Below are positions 30,496 to 41,761 of a DNA stretch of 64,000 nt, piece after piece (the stretch's first letter is position 1; every line of letters begins with the position of its first letter). The position numbers were made by a program, and so were the translations under genes. Source of the stretch: a bacterium (GTDB lineage: Bacteria; SZUA-79; Acidulodesulfobacterales; Acidulodesulfobacteraceae). Below the pieces are notes generated by a model. That model made no database searches and was not told the DNA's origin. It was given only the letters and a program-made list of their open reading frames with translations. The stretch lies in assembly GCA_021813525.1 (NCBI GenBank), contig JAKAKK010000027.1:1-64000 (forward strand), given 5' to 3'.

Positions 30496-31425
30496 TTATT
30501 TGTTTTTAAGATAACCAAGCAATATATAAAGACACGCCATTCTAACCGCTACGCCGTTTTCGACCTGCTTAAAAATATGGGTTCTGCCGCCGTTTATTAT
30601 GCTTCCTGCTATCTCCACGTCCCTATTTACCGGTCCGGGATGGAGAACCATAACCCTTTTGGAAGCCTTCGACAGCAGTTCCGGCGTCAACTGGAAGAAA
30701 TTCCTGTATTCTTCAATCGACGGTATAAAATAATAGCTTGCCCTTTCTTTTTGTATTCTGAGCATTATTATAACGTCCGCGCCTTTAACCGCTTCTTCCA
30801 TATTCTTGGCTATCTTCACGTTTTTAAGCTCGATTAATCTCGGCAAAAGAGAATGCGGGGCATAAAGATAAACTTCCGCTCCCAATTTGGAGAATCCGTA
30901 AATATCCGACCGGGCTACTCTTGAATGATAAATATCGCCTATTATAGCCACTTTAAGAGACCCGACGTCTTTTTTTTCTTCTATAACCGTCATTATGTCT
31001 AAAAGGCACTGGGTAGGATGTTCGTTTATGCCGTCGCCTGCGTTAATTACGGATGCATCGGTCAATTTCGACACAAAATGAGCCGCACCGGATTCCGAAT
31101 GCCTCAATACGAAAGCATCGGGTTTCATGGCTTCCAGATTGAGTATAGTATCTTTAAGGCTTTCTCCTTTTGTAACGGAGCTTTGCGCAATGGATATGCT
31201 TAAAGAATCCGCGCTTAATCTTTTCTGGGCAATTTCAAAAGACGACCTTGTCCTTGTTGAAGGTTCGTAAAAAATATTTACGACGGTCTTCCCTCTGAGC
31301 GTAGGAACTTTTTTTATATCTTTCAGCGATATTTTTTTAAATTCTTTTGCCGTTTCTATAAAATAATTAATGTCGGATGCGGAAAGGTCTTTGACTGAGA
31401 TGAGGTCTTTTTTATTAAAGCTCAT
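30496..31425 (-). CDS. pyrB: Aspartate carbamoyltransferase catalytic subunit
   Basis: FYEPSTRTRSSFEIA and HPGPVNRDVE motifs. Confidence 0.97.
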   Translation of the reverse strand: MSFNKKDLISVKDLSASDINYFIETAKEFKKISLKDIKKVPTLRGKTVVNIFYEPSTRTRSSFEIAQKRLSADSLSISIAQSSVTKGESLKDTILNLEAMKPDAFVLRHSESGAAHFVSKLTDASVINAGDGINEHPTQCLLDIMTVIEEKKDVGSLKVAIIGDIYHSRVARSDIYGFSKLGAEVYLYAPHSLLPRLIELKNVKIAKNMEEAVKGADVIIMLRIQKERASYYFIPSIEEYRNFFQLTPELLSKASKRVMVLHPGPVNRDVEIAGSIINGGRTHIFKQVENGVAVRMACLYILLGYLKNK

Positions 31426-31936
31426 ATTTTTCTACGAATTTTTTTTTGCTTAAAACATCTACGTTGATTATTTCTTTTTTACCGGCTCTTATTTTTTTCC
31501 CGGTAAAATCGGGGCATATCGGCAGTTCTCTTCCGCCTTTATCGATAAAAACCGCAAGCTTAATCTTTTCCGGCCTTCCAAAATCAAAAATTTCGTCTAT
31601 GGAAGCCCTGACGGTTCTGCCGCTGTTTATAACGTCGTCTATAAGTATAATTTCTTTATCGTTTATATCGAAAGCCAGTTCCGTAGCGTCTCCGGATTTC
31701 TTTACGGAAAAAGGGTCGTCCCTGTAAAGGGTCATATCGACGTATCCTATCTTGCAGTCGATATTAAACCTTTCCGAGACCGCCTTTCTAATTAAACCGG
31801 CTAACGGAACTCCGCCGCTTTTTATGCCGATTATAGCGGCATTGTTAAAATTAATTTTCGAATTTAAAATATCTTTTATAAAATTATCTAAAATTAACCC
31901 TGTTTCTTTATCGTCGAAAATGATTTCTTTCTTCAA
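31415..31936 (-). CDS. pyrR: Bifunctional pyr operon regulator/uracil phosphoribosyltransferase
   Basis: IILIDDVINSGRTVRA PRPP loop; adjacent to pyrB. Confidence 0.93.
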   Translation of the reverse strand: MKKEIIFDDKETGLILDNFIKDILNSKINFNNAAIIGIKSGGVPLAGLIRKAVSERFNIDCKIGYVDMTLYRDDPFSVKKSGDATELAFDINDKEIILIDDVINSGRTVRASIDEIFDFGRPEKIKLAVFIDKGGRELPICPDFTGKKIRAGKKEIINVDVLSKKKFVEKYEL

Positions 31937-31945
31937 TTTTACCGA

Positions 31946-32596
31946 TCACCCTATATTTTTCTTAAAAGGACAGCCGGGAATAGATTTAAAAAAACGCTTC
32001 CAGTATATATCGAAATGATTTTTCGGATTCCATGAAAAGTAAACAATAAATGCCTCTCCCGTAATGTCTTTGTACGGAACAAAACCCCAGTATCTCGAGT
32101 CGAAACTGTTGTCCCTGTTGTCTCCCATTACGAAAAGCTCATTTCTCGGAACTGTTACGGGTCCGTAGTTGTCTCTAGGAGAACCGTATGCGGGCAAAAT
32201 AGTTTTTGATTTCCATTCCGCATATCCGCATTTATAAATATGCCCGTTTATATAAACCCTGTTGTTAATAATCTGGATTTTATCGCCGGGCGTTCCTACT
32301 ACCCTTTTAATAAAATCTATCCCTCTGTGAAGGTTATATTTGCCGGCGTAAGGGAATTTAAAAACTATGACCTGCCCGGTCTTCGGTTGGGATACCGGAA
32401 TATACGACTTCGTAAAAGGAATATGAATGCCGTATATAAACTTGTTGACAAGTATATGGTCGCCGGGAATAAGAGTGGGCTCCATTGAACCGGAAGGTAT
32501 CTTAAACGCCTGAACGACAAACGTTCTAAAAATTAAGGCGATGATTATAGCTATAATTACCGCCTTAAAATAATCCCATAGAGTATGCTTGCTCAT
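31946..32596 (-). CDS. lepB: Signal peptidase I
   Basis: IPSGSMEPTL, FIKRVVGTPGD and MGDNRDNSFDSRYWG motifs. Confidence 0.96.
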   Translation of the reverse strand: MSKHTLWDYFKAVIIAIIIALIFRTFVVQAFKIPSGSMEPTLIPGDHILVNKFIYGIHIPFTKSYIPVSQPKTGQVIVFKFPYAGKYNLHRGIDFIKRVVGTPGDKIQIINNRVYINGHIYKCGYAEWKSKTILPAYGSPRDNYGPVTVPRNELFVMGDNRDNSFDSRYWGFVPYKDITGEAFIVYFSWNPKNHFDIYWKRFFKSIPGCPFKKNIG

Positions 32597-32708
32597 ATTT
32601 TGAATTTCATGAACCTAAACGATTTTTATTTATAAACTTTTTAATTATATCAATTTTTTTTTCTTAAGTCTAAATAAATATCTAAAAACTTATACAAGGC
32701 AAATACCG

Positions 32709-34514
32709 TCAAACTTTCAATATAGACAAGAAAGCTTCCTGGGGAATCTCAACAGAGCCTATGTTTTTCATTTTTTTCTTTCCTTCTTTCTGCTTCTCTA
32801 AAAGTTTTCTTTTCCTTGTAATATCGCCGCCGTAACATTTTGCCAGAACATTTTTTCTCAATGCTTTAATCTCTTCCCTCGCGATAATTTTTGAACCTAT
32901 CTGCGCCTGGAGCACGACCTCGAACATCTGCCTCGGTATTAAAGTCCTGAGTTTCTCGACTATATTTCTTCCTCTGGCGTAAGCTTTATCCTTGTGGACA
33001 ATCACGGAAAGGGCATCTACGGGGTCTTTATTAACCAATATTTCGAGTTTTATCATATCTGCCGGCCTGTACCCGCTGAATTCGTAATCGAAAGAAGCGT
33101 AACCTTTGGAAAGAGATTTAAGCTGGTCGTAAAAATCGAGGACTATCTCCGACAAAGGCAATTCATAAACAAGCTGGACTCTGCTTTTAGTTATATACTT
33201 AAGCTCGACCTGCAGTCCCCTTTTCTCGACGCATAAGTTTATTATCTTTCCTAGATATTCGGACGGGACATAAATATTCGCCCTGATAAAAGGCTCTTCG
33301 ATATGGTCGACTTCCTGCATGGGAATATCTTTTGACGGAGGAAATTTCATAGGATTAAGAGCCGATTTCATCTCCCCCTTAACCGTCATTATATTGTAAA
33401 GAACGGTAGGAGAAGTAGATATCAGGCTTAAGCCGTATTCCCTTTCCAGCCTTTCCACTATTATTTCCATATGCAGAAGCCCGAGAAATCCGCATCTAAA
33501 ACCGAATCCAAGCGCAAGGGAATTTTCCGGTTCGTAAGAAAAGGAAGGGTCGTTGAGTTTTAATTTTTCTATGGAATCTTTAAGTTCGGGGTAATCGTCC
33601 GAATCTATCGGGTAAATACCGGCAAACACCATAGGCTTTGGTTCTTTAAAATCGGGCAGGGGCTCTTTTGCGGGATTGGCTTTTAAAGTAATAGTATCGC
33701 CTATTTTAAAACTGCCGGAATCTTTTATGTTTGCGATAATAAAGCCGACTTCTCCGGCGGTTAAACCGTCTAACTCCTTCATATACGGATTGTAAACGCC
33801 GACTTTCTGGACTTCGTAAGAAACTCCCGAATTCATTAATAAGATAATATCGCCGGGGGAAACTTTACCGTCGAATATTCTTATAAGCGCTACGACGCCC
33901 TGATAGGAATCGAACCATGAATCGAAGATTAAAGCCTTTAGCGGAGAAAGCGGGTCTCCTTTCGGAGAAGGAATTTTATTTATAATAGCCTCGAGTATTT
34001 CTTTTATTCCGATGCCTTCTTTTGCGCTTGCCAGAATAGCATTATCGGCTTCGATGCCGACGACTTCTTCGATTTCCTTTTTGGTTTTTTCCGGATCGGC
34101 GCTGGGCAAGTCTATTTTATTGATAACCGGAACGACGGCCAAATTCATGTCTGAAGCTATATAAACATTCGCAAGGGTCTGGGCTTCAACTCCCTGGGTC
34201 GCATCTACGACAAGAAGCGCCCCCTCGCATGCGGCTAAGGATTTTGAAACTTCGTAAGAAAAATCCACGTGTCCGGGAGTATCTATCAGATTAAGGATAT
34301 AATCCTTGCCGCCGTAATTATAATTTAATCTTACGGTCTGCGCCTTAATAGTAATGCCTCTCTCCCGCTCGAGTTCCATATTGTCCAAAAATTGGGAGAC
34401 TTTTTCTCTTTCGGTAATCGCTCCGGTAAAATCCAGAAACCTGTCCGCAAGCGTAGATTTCCCATGGTCTATATGGGCTATAATAGAAAAATTCCTGATG
34501 TTTTTGATTTCCAT
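32709..34514 (-). CDS. lepA: Elongation factor 4
   Basis: [29 protein letters not shown]-like motif, C-terminal [14 protein letters not shown]. Confidence 0.97.
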   Translation of the reverse strand: MEIKNIRNFSIIAHIDHGKSTLADRFLDFTGAITEREKVSQFLDNMELERERGITIKAQTVRLNYNYGGKDYILNLIDTPGHVDFSYEVSKSLAACEGALLVVDATQGVEAQTLANVYIASDMNLAVVPVINKIDLPSADPEKTKKEIEEVVGIEADNAILASAKEGIGIKEILEAIINKIPSPKGDPLSPLKALIFDSWFDSYQGVVALIRIFDGKVSPGDIILLMNSGVSYEVQKVGVYNPYMKELDGLTAGEVGFIIANIKDSGSFKIGDTITLKANPAKEPLPDFKEPKPMVFAGIYPIDSDDYPELKDSIEKLKLNDPSFSYEPENSLALGFGFRCGFLGLLHMEIIVERLEREYGLSLISTSPTVLYNIMTVKGEMKSALNPMKFPPSKDIPMQEVDHIEEPFIRANIYVPSEYLGKIINLCVEKRGLQVELKYITKSRVQLVYELPLSEIVLDFYDQLKSLSKGYASFDYEFSGYRPADMIKLEILVNKDPVDALSVIVHKDKAYARGRNIVEKLRTLIPRQMFEVVLQAQIGSKIIAREEIKALRKNVLAKCYGGDITRKRKLLEKQKEGKKKMKNIGSVEIPQEAFLSILKV

Positions 34515-34548
34515 TTGGACTCAATTTAAATAGTTAAAGGAGAGTTAT

Positions 34549-34881
34549 AGCTGCAAGCAAAAACATAAGCCGGGTTCTGTCAAGGTCGGTCATTTCTCTT
34601 TGCGAACAACCCGAAGACTATGCAAGGCGAGCAGCCTTAAGTCTTCCTATTTGTTCTTGCTCCTAACGGGGCTTGCCATAGGCGTTATTTGCATAACGTC
34701 CAAGTGAGCTCTTACCTCGCTATTTCACCCTTACCCTATTAAATAAGGCGGTATATTTTCTGTTGCGCTTTCCTTAAAGTTGCCTTCACCGGTATAAAAC
34801 GGCGTTATGCTCTTTGGAGCCCGGACTTTCCTCGAAAAACATAAAGTCTTTCGCGACCGACTGTTTTTGCTTACGGCTACA
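34549..34881 (-). ncRNA. rnpB: RNase P RNA (bacterial type)
   Basis: Reverse strand contains gaggaaagtccgggc and gacagaacccggcttat conserved blocks; ends pair (gtaagcaaaaac with gtttttgcttgc) as P1. Confidence 0.93.
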
Positions 34882-34938
34882 GAAATATTTTAACAGTTTG
34901 GCGTTTGTCCGTCAATATATATATAATATAATTATTTA

Positions 34939-35391
34939 TCAAACGCCGGAGGCATCTATCGCAAGGTTAGCCAGCCTGTCCGCGTCCTTGTTAAGTTCTC
35001 TCGGAATATGCCGGAACTTTACTTTAAGTAAATTTCCCCTCCGCTTTAAAGCCGCTTTTATATCATCAATAAGTTTTCGCGCTTTACGGTAAAGAGGCAG
35101 CATATTTGCGCTCTTAACTGAATAAACTCCGTTCATCTGATTAACGAGCAGTTGGGAATCAAGCAAAAAAAGTACCTCGGTTATATCGGCGTCCCCATCG
35201 TTTGCCATGCCCGATAAAAATTCGAGCGCTATAATAAGAGCTTTATATTCGGCTTCATTATTGGTAGAAATACCGAGATATTCGTTTAAAGAAGCTACCT
35301 GCAGTCCGTTTTCGTCAAGAATCAAAATTCCCGCGCCGGATTTGCCCGGATTTCCGCGGGACGCGCCGTCGGTATAGACCGTTAAGTTCAT
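34939..35391 (-). CDS. Ribonuclease HI-family protein
   Basis: VYTDGASRGNPGKSGAGIL, TNNEAEYKALI, LNKDADRLANLA. Confidence 0.93.
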   Translation of the reverse strand: MNLTVYTDGASRGNPGKSGAGILILDENGLQVASLNEYLGISTNNEAEYKALIIALEFLSGMANDGDADITEVLFLLDSQLLVNQMNGVYSVKSANMLPLYRKARKLIDDIKAALKRRGNLLKVKFRHIPRELNKDADRLANLAIDASGV

Positions 35392-36158
35392 ATCTTATTT
35401 TTACTGATTTTTTTTGAAACCTTACCCGCGGGAGCGGCAGGTTCCGGCAAAGTCTTATCTATATAAAGTATCCTGGAACATACGGGGCACTGCATAAATA
35501 CGTTTTCCGATATAAGCTCGTTAAACTGCTGAGGCGGAAGCATCCTGTAACATCCCGTGCATGCTCCTGATTTCATCACGGAAGCAATTGCCGGAAATCC
35601 TTTATTTTTTTTAACGGCCTCATATATGTCTATATAATCTTTTTTAATCTTTTTTTTGACCGTCTCTCTCCTGTCGATAAAATCTTTTTTTGCCGACTCT
35701 ATTTCTTTCTCGTTTTCTTTATATTCCGTATTTTTAACAGATAACCCGCCTGTAAGTTCTTCTATTTCTTTTTGGACGAGAGCTATTTTGCCGCTTATAG
35801 ACTCTTTATTTTCCATATATTCCAATTGTTCGTCTTCGGATTTCTTTTTTAATGCTTCGTTATCTTTTATGGATTTTTGAATCGCGTTGTATTCTTTATT
35901 GGTTTTAATCAGCTTCTGAGTATCTTTCATCTTAATGATTTTTTCTTCATACGACTTTATATCGAGTTCGGAAGTGCCGATTTTTTTATTGACTTCCGCC
36001 AAGTCCTCTTTAAGCTTTTCGAGTTCCGATTCTTTCGATTTAAGATTATTCTGCGACTCCTCGATTTCATTGAAAGTTTTTTTAAGCGATTCTTCAAATT
36101 TCAACAGCTCCACGTCGATATTTTGAATTTCCACTATAAAAGAAATCTGTTCGTTCAA
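35388..36158 (-). CDS. Coiled-coil zinc-ribbon (C4-type) protein
   Basis: Long coiled coil followed by GACTGCYRMLPPQQFNEL...MQCPVCSRILY. Confidence 0.88.
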   Translation of the reverse strand: MNEQISFIVEIQNIDVELLKFEESLKKTFNEIEESQNNLKSKESELEKLKEDLAEVNKKIGTSELDIKSYEEKIIKMKDTQKLIKTNKEYNAIQKSIKDNEALKKKSEDEQLEYMENKESISGKIALVQKEIEELTGGLSVKNTEYKENEKEIESAKKDFIDRRETVKKKIKKDYIDIYEAVKKNKGFPAIASVMKSGACTGCYRMLPPQQFNELISENVFMQCPVCSRILYIDKTLPEPAAPAGKVSKKISKNKI

Positions 36159-37276
36159 AGTTCTCCTCCTTTGTATTTAAAAAACGGGTTATTTTCATAA
36201 GTATTTTCGATAACAGGCACGTTGAATTCTTTAGTTAATATATCTTTGGTTATGGCAGTAAAATATTTTTCGGTGTCGAAATGGGACATTTCTATTAAAC
36301 AGAGACCGCTTTTGTTTGCTTTTATTGCTTTGCTGTGCGTTAATTCGGAGGATATCAAGACGTCGCAGCCCGATTTTACGGCATTATCCATAAAAGAAAA
36401 ACCGCTTCCCGAAACGGCCGCAACTTTTTTTATTTTTTTATTTAAATTTCCGCAATAATTTATAAAAATAGGAGAAAACAGTTCCTGCATTTTGTCTAAA
36501 AGGCCGCCGAAATCGATTTTACTTTTAAAATTCCCTATAGCGCCCATGCCTTCGGCCGTATTTCCGCCGAAATCGTAGAGCGGATATAAATCGAAAGCAA
36601 CTTCTTCATAAGGATGAACGGCTTTCATCTCGCCTATCGCTTTTTTTATAAATTTTTCTTCTATAAGAAGTTCGAGTTTGGATTCATCGGTAAAAGTAGT
36701 TTTCTGCGATTCGCCTATAAACGGATTCGAACCTTCGAGCGGCTTAAACGACCCTTTTCCTTTTGTTTCGAACGAACAGTTTTCGTAATTGCCGATTTTA
36801 GGATTTCCGTATTTAAAAAGAACGTCCCTTACGGCATTGACGTAACCTTTAGGGATAAAAACGGACAGTTTATACAGTTTTCTTTTATGAGGAATTAACG
36901 GAAATATTTCTTTTATTTTAAGTTTATTTAAAATATAGCGGCTCATAGAATAAGGCGACGAATCGAAATTCGTATGCATCGCATAAACGCAAATTTTATT
37001 TTCCATGAGGAGTCCCGCAAGTTTTCCGTCGTTAGAATCTAAATTTATCGAACTCAAGGGATGAAAAAAAAGGGGATGGTGTATTAATAAAAGATTAAAA
37101 CCTTTGCTTACGGCTAAATTAACCGACTTATCCGTAAGGTCTAACGATGTTACGATACCGGAGAGTGGAACTTCTGCGAGTTTTATTTGATAACCCGAAT
37201 TATCCCATTCTTCCTGCAAATTAAGGGGTATCAGGTCTTCTAATCTACCTACCGCATCTTTTATAAATAATGACAT
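36155..37276 (-). CDS. Nif3-like dinuclear metal-centre protein (start corrected from ORF track)
   Basis: EEWDNSGYQI, LLIHHPLFFHP, MHTNFDSS; the extra N-terminus in the 37369 ORF is a translated tRNA gene (GPIAQLVERPAHNRLVPGSNPGGPT). Confidence 0.9.
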   Translation of the reverse strand: MSLFIKDAVGRLEDLIPLNLQEEWDNSGYQIKLAEVPLSGIVTSLDLTDKSVNLAVSKGFNLLLIHHPLFFHPLSSINLDSNDGKLAGLLMENKICVYAMHTNFDSSPYSMSRYILNKLKIKEIFPLIPHKRKLYKLSVFIPKGYVNAVRDVLFKYGNPKIGNYENCSFETKGKGSFKPLEGSNPFIGESQKTTFTDESKLELLIEEKFIKKAIGEMKAVHPYEEVAFDLYPLYDFGGNTAEGMGAIGNFKSKIDFGGLLDKMQELFSPIFINYCGNLNKKIKKVAAVSGSGFSFMDNAVKSGCDVLISSELTHSKAIKANKSGLCLIEMSHFDTEKYFTAITKDILTKEFNVPVIENTYENNPFFKYKGGEL

Positions 37277-37284
37277 TTTTAAAA

Positions 37285-37360
37285 TGGTGGGCCCACCCGG
37301 GTTCGAACCAGGGACCAACCGGTTATGAGCCGGCCGCTCTACCAGCTGAGCTATAGGCCC
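37285..37360 (-). tRNA. tRNA with CAU anticodon (Ile2 k2C-type or elongator Met)
   Basis: Reverse strand gggcctatagctcagctggtagagcggccggctcataaccggttggtccctggttcgaacccgggtgggcccacca folds as cloverleaf with encoded CCA. Confidence 0.96.
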
Positions 37361-37368
37361 TAAATCCA

Positions 37369-39291
37369 CTACTTTACAAATGTTTTAAGCCTTTTGGAAC
37401 GGCTTGGATGCCTGAGCTTCCTGAGGGCTTTTGCCTCTATCTGCCTTATTCTTTCTCTTGTAACTCCGAATTCCTGCCCTACTTCTTCAAGGGTATGGTC
37501 CGATTTTATACCTATGCCGAATCTCATTCTCAGGACCTTTTCTTCCCTTTCGGTAAGAGACGACAAAACCCTTCCCGTCTGTTCTTCGAGATCCGAATTT
37601 ATTGCGGCTTCTAAAGGAAGAACAGTAGCCTTGTCTTCTATAAAATCTCCGAGATGCGTATCTTCTTCTTCGCCTATGGGCGTTTCCAAAGAAATAGGCT
37701 CTTTGGCTATCTTTAAAACCTTTCTGACTTTATCTATGGGAAGGTCCATTCTCTCGGCAATTTCCTCCGGAACCGGCTCTCTTCCTATTTCCTGCACTAA
37801 AGCCCGGGAAGTTCTGATTAATTTATTTATGGTTTCTATCATATGAACCGGAATTCTTATAGTTCTCGCCTGGTCGGCAATTGCCCTCGTTATGGCCTGC
37901 CTTATCCACCATGTCGCATATGTAGAAAATTTATAACCTCTTTGATACTGAAATTTTTCGACGGCTTTCATAAGCCCTATATTTCCTTCCTGAATAAGGT
38001 CTAAAAATTGAAGTCCCCTGTTTGAATATTTTTTAGCGATGGAAACGACAAGCCTCAAATTCGCTTCTACAAGCTCGGTCTTAGCGACCTTGGATTTTTC
38101 TTCGCCGATTTTTATGGCTTCGACTATTTTTTTAAGTTCGCTTTTAGAAACGCCGACTTCTTTTTCGGATGCGGCTATCTTAGCCTTATATTCGTTAATT
38201 AGCTTGTTTATGCTTTCTAACCGTTTATGTTCCTGCGATTTAGACTGCTCGCTTATTTCGTTTTTCTTTTTATACGTAGATTCGAGTTCTTTTATGCTTT
38301 CTTCGAATTCTAAGATTTTCCCGTTTTGATTTTTAAGCCTCATTATGACTTTGTCGGATATTTTCTTTTTCAGCCTTAAATCTTTAATGTAGCCGAGTAT
38401 CTTTTTTTTTGTTTCCTGAGTTAAATTTTTAGGAGACGTCCAAGTAAAAACTTTTGTTATATTGGCGGCATCGATGTTTTCTATATGGTCTTCTATATCT
38501 GACCCGCCGGTATCCGAATTGCCCTCTTCCGCCCTTATTTTTTCTTTTTTCCGCTTTTTGCCGGACGTATCGGATTTGGATTTATTTTCCGTAAATTTTA
38601 CTTCTTTTTTAATTTTTTCGATAATAGACAAAAATCTGCCCGTAGATTTTTCTATATCTTTATCGCTCGGAAAATCGACGTCGTCGAAATCGGAAACTAT
38701 TCCGGTAATGTTAAGCTCCTGGTTTTTTAATTTGTCCCCTATCGATATTACCCATTTTATTAATATATCCGAGTTAAGAACCGAAGAAAAAATCTCTTCC
38801 TCTCCTTCTTCTATGCTCTTTGCTATCTCTATCTCTCTTTCGCGGGTAAGCAAAGAAACCGAGCCCATTTCTTTAAGATACATTCTGACGGGGTCGTTTG
38901 TTTTAAGGGATAAATCTTCTTCTTCGACTTCGGCCTCTTCGTTAAACGTTTCCTCGCCCGCAAACTTCGAGTGTCCCGCTTTTATGAAGATGGACGACGT
39001 GTCTCTCCCGAGGTCTATATCTTTTTCCCCGAGCATGCTTATTAAATCGTCTATCTGGTCGGGAGATACTATATTCTGGGGCAGTATATCGTTAAAATCG
39101 TCGTAACTCAATCTGCCGGGACGGTCTTTCATCTTTTCGACGCTTTTGCTGATTATCTTATTCTCTAATTCTTTGTCTTTTAAGGTATCGGCAACGGCGG
39201 CTTTGGATTTGCCGACAGTTTTATTAATATTATTATTAATATTTGCTTTTATGTTTTCCTTATTTTTATTCTTTATATTTTTTTTACTCAT
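37369..39291 (-). CDS. rpoD: RNA polymerase primary sigma factor RpoD
   Basis: [53 protein letters not shown]. Confidence 0.97.
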   Translation of the reverse strand: MSKKNIKNKNKENIKANINNNINKTVGKSKAAVADTLKDKELENKIISKSVEKMKDRPGRLSYDDFNDILPQNIVSPDQIDDLISMLGEKDIDLGRDTSSIFIKAGHSKFAGEETFNEEAEVEEEDLSLKTNDPVRMYLKEMGSVSLLTREREIEIAKSIEEGEEEIFSSVLNSDILIKWVISIGDKLKNQELNITGIVSDFDDVDFPSDKDIEKSTGRFLSIIEKIKKEVKFTENKSKSDTSGKKRKKEKIRAEEGNSDTGGSDIEDHIENIDAANITKVFTWTSPKNLTQETKKKILGYIKDLRLKKKISDKVIMRLKNQNGKILEFEESIKELESTYKKKNEISEQSKSQEHKRLESINKLINEYKAKIAASEKEVGVSKSELKKIVEAIKIGEEKSKVAKTELVEANLRLVVSIAKKYSNRGLQFLDLIQEGNIGLMKAVEKFQYQRGYKFSTYATWWIRQAITRAIADQARTIRIPVHMIETINKLIRTSRALVQEIGREPVPEEIAERMDLPIDKVRKVLKIAKEPISLETPIGEEEDTHLGDFIEDKATVLPLEAAINSDLEEQTGRVLSSLTEREEKVLRMRFGIGIKSDHTLEEVGQEFGVTRERIRQIEAKALRKLRHPSRSKRLKTFVK

Positions 39292-39313
39292 ATATTAATG
39301 TAAATTATCACCC

Positions 39314-41236
39314 TTAATAACCGCAGATTTTTCTCTGAAATTCTTTAGAAATATATTTTAACCTGTTAAGTTCTTGCCATTTAAGATGTTTGCCGCTTTC
39401 ATCGAGCAGTCCGCTTCTGATTTCGCCCAAAATGCCTTTGCAAGTCTTATTTATGTTATCGACCTTTAATTTAATGAGAAGTTTTTTAAAATCATCCTTC
39501 CCGTTTTTGGCTTCCGAGCTTTTATCTTCCTTTAATAAACTCGAATAATATATTTGACTCCATTTCGAGCTGTTTTCGGTTTTTAAAACTATATCTTCTA
39601 TCTTACTTTTAATGCTAATATTATTTTCTTTGTTTATACCGTTTTTTATTGCATTTTTTATTTCTCTAATTATAAAAACGGCATTTTTATCGGAAAATTC
39701 ATTTATTATATCATCGCTTATATATTCTGTCAATAGTAAATTGCAGAATAATTTACCTACTATTATATCTTCTATATTTGGATCTTCTTTTGCATATTCT
39801 AAAGCTCCATTGCCGGCCGTAAATCCGGTATCCGCATAAGCTTCATTGCCGCCGGCATTAATATTTGCGCCCCGCGTTTCGTTAGAATCTATATATTCTC
39901 TTACCGCCTTTTCCTTTAATCCCAGCCTGTTGGCAAGCATATTAAGGTAATGGGAAAAGATAATATTATCATTTATTTTCTTCAAAAAAGGAGCTATTTC
40001 GCGAATCGCCGATATTTTTTCTTTAAGATTCTTTTCGCTTCTTTCATCGCCCCTATCTTTGATTATACCGTTGTTTTCCCTTTTTTCAATATAATAATCT
40101 ATGGCAAACTCTACCGGCGTTTTTTTGCCGTCCCGTATTAATTTTATAAGGCTGTCCCGCCCGTATTTTCTGACATAGCTGTCGGGGTCGCTGCCGTCGT
40201 TCAGACATACCGCATATATATTTTTTTCGGGACTTTCCATAAAACTCGCGAATAATTCCATCCCTCTATTTATCGCATTTATGCCTGCCTTATCGCCGTC
40301 GTAAAGAAGAATAATCTCGTCGCATAATCTCGATAAATTAACTATGTGATTTTTAGAAAGGGCGGTGCCCATCGTCGCGACCGCGTTCTTAACGCCCCTG
40401 GAATAAAGCGTTATCATATCGAAATAGCCCTCGACCACAAAAACTGCGTTTTCTTTTTTAATAAAAGGCAGGGCTTTGTCTAAACCGTACAGGGTATTAT
40501 TTTTTACGAAAATTTCGGAGTTATTGGTATTTATATATTTAGGAAAATTAAGCGGGGACGCTTCGCCTTCCTTTAAAATTATTCTGGATGCCAGCGCGAC
40601 TGGCTCTCCCGCTCTGTCCATTATCGGAATAATAAGCTTATTCACGAACCTGTCCGAATACCCTCTGTTATGCTCCTGTTTTTTAATTAACAATCCGGCA
40701 TTTACGGCAATGTCTAAATCGGCTTTGTTATTAAGCAAAAGCGCCGTTAACCCGTTTCCGAACCCCGCATATCCCAATTTAAAATCCCTTGCGGTATTTT
40801 CGTCTATACCCCTGTCTTTAAGGTATTTCATTATATGTCCGCTGCTTGACATATAAACGAAAAGATTTTCATAATAAAAGTTTAAAGCGAGATTAAGAAT
40901 TTTTTTAAGCGGGGCTTCGTTTGCGGCTGTTTGAGCGGTTCTATAAAACTTTGTATCTTCAAGCGGTATATTATATTTTTTCTTAAGATAATCTATAACC
41001 TCTTTAAAAGAGTCCCCTTTTATATCCTTAAGAAATCCTATAACATTGCCGCCTTTGCCGCATCCGAAACAATAATAAAGGCCTTTTGTTTCGTTGACGT
41101 GAAACGAAGGAGTCTTTTCCGAGTGGAAAGGGCATAAGCCGGAATAATTTTGGCCGGTTTTTTTTAGTTTGACGAACCCGGACACTTCATCGACTATATT
41201 TACATAAGACAATACGGTTTCTATATTTCTGTCCAT
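39314..41236 (-). CDS. dnaG: DNA primase
   Basis: CPFHSEKTPSFHVNETKGLYYCFGCGKGGN zinc finger; VVEGYFDMI and ILLYDGDKAG Toprim motifs. Confidence 0.97.
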   Translation of the reverse strand: MDRNIETVLSYVNIVDEVSGFVKLKKTGQNYSGLCPFHSEKTPSFHVNETKGLYYCFGCGKGGNVIGFLKDIKGDSFKEVIDYLKKKYNIPLEDTKFYRTAQTAANEAPLKKILNLALNFYYENLFVYMSSSGHIMKYLKDRGIDENTARDFKLGYAGFGNGLTALLLNNKADLDIAVNAGLLIKKQEHNRGYSDRFVNKLIIPIMDRAGEPVALASRIILKEGEASPLNFPKYINTNNSEIFVKNNTLYGLDKALPFIKKENAVFVVEGYFDMITLYSRGVKNAVATMGTALSKNHIVNLSRLCDEIILLYDGDKAGINAINRGMELFASFMESPEKNIYAVCLNDGSDPDSYVRKYGRDSLIKLIRDGKKTPVEFAIDYYIEKRENNGIIKDRGDERSEKNLKEKISAIREIAPFLKKINDNIIFSHYLNMLANRLGLKEKAVREYIDSNETRGANINAGGNEAYADTGFTAGNGALEYAKEDPNIEDIIVGKLFCNLLLTEYISDDIINEFSDKNAVFIIREIKNAIKNGINKENNISIKSKIEDIVLKTENSSKWSQIYYSSLLKEDKSSEAKNGKDDFKKLLIKLKVDNINKTCKGILGEIRSGLLDESGKHLKWQELNRLKYISKEFQRKICGY

Positions 41237-41275
41237 AATTTATAAATATTAATCGTTTTTTCGGAAAGAAAAATT

Positions 41276-41742
41276 TTAATAAAACCTGCCGAGATAGGGG
41301 GACAAAAATTTGCCTGTTTTGAGAAAATAAGGTATAAAACTCTGAGATTTGTAATATCCAAAGCGTTTATTTACTGCACGGAAAGAAAAAATAAAATATA
41401 AAACTAAACTCAACAATAAAAAAGTTTTAATTCCGGCAAAAAAAAACCGCCCAACCTGTTGCAAAATCCTAATTGAAGCAGGTTTATAATTTTGGTAATT
41501 ATCAGCGAAATTAATGCGAAAACAATTACGACGGCGATAAATACCCCGGAAAAGATAATAATTTTCCCTATCTCTTCGCTATGAAACGGTTTGGCGATAT
41601 AATGCGAACTTGCGTACGTTGCGCCTAAATAGGCGGCAAAAACTCCGAGCAGGGATATAGCCTCTTTTATAAAGCCCCTGAAAAAGCCCCTTATCATTAT
41701 TGCGATAAATAAAACTAAAAAGGCTATATCTATGTAGCTCAT
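41276..41742 (-). pseudogene. CvpA-family membrane protein split into two frames at a 9-nt homopolymer (ORFs 41410-41742 and 41276-41464)
   Basis: First ORF ends ...GFCNRLGGFFLPELKLFYC*; the other frame continues ...GRFFFAGIKTFLLLSLVLYFIFSFRAVNK as expected for CvpA TM4. Confidence 0.75.
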
Positions 41743-41761
41743 AAAGTTTTTATTAATAATA

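Noticed and set aside
34814-35092. + strand ORF overlapping rnpB and RNase H
   Set aside because: Overlaps conserved RNase P RNA elements and the opposite-strand RNase H gene.
37277-37369. N-terminal extension of the Nif3-like protein
   Set aside because: Sequence GPIAQLVERPAHNRLVPGSNPGGPT is a well-known translated-tRNA artefact and coincides with the tRNA gene.
38462-39106. 214-aa + strand ORF antisense to rpoD
   Set aside because: Ser/Phe-rich shadow ORF caused by codon bias of the opposite strand; many similar shadow ORFs in the track were rejected for the same reason.
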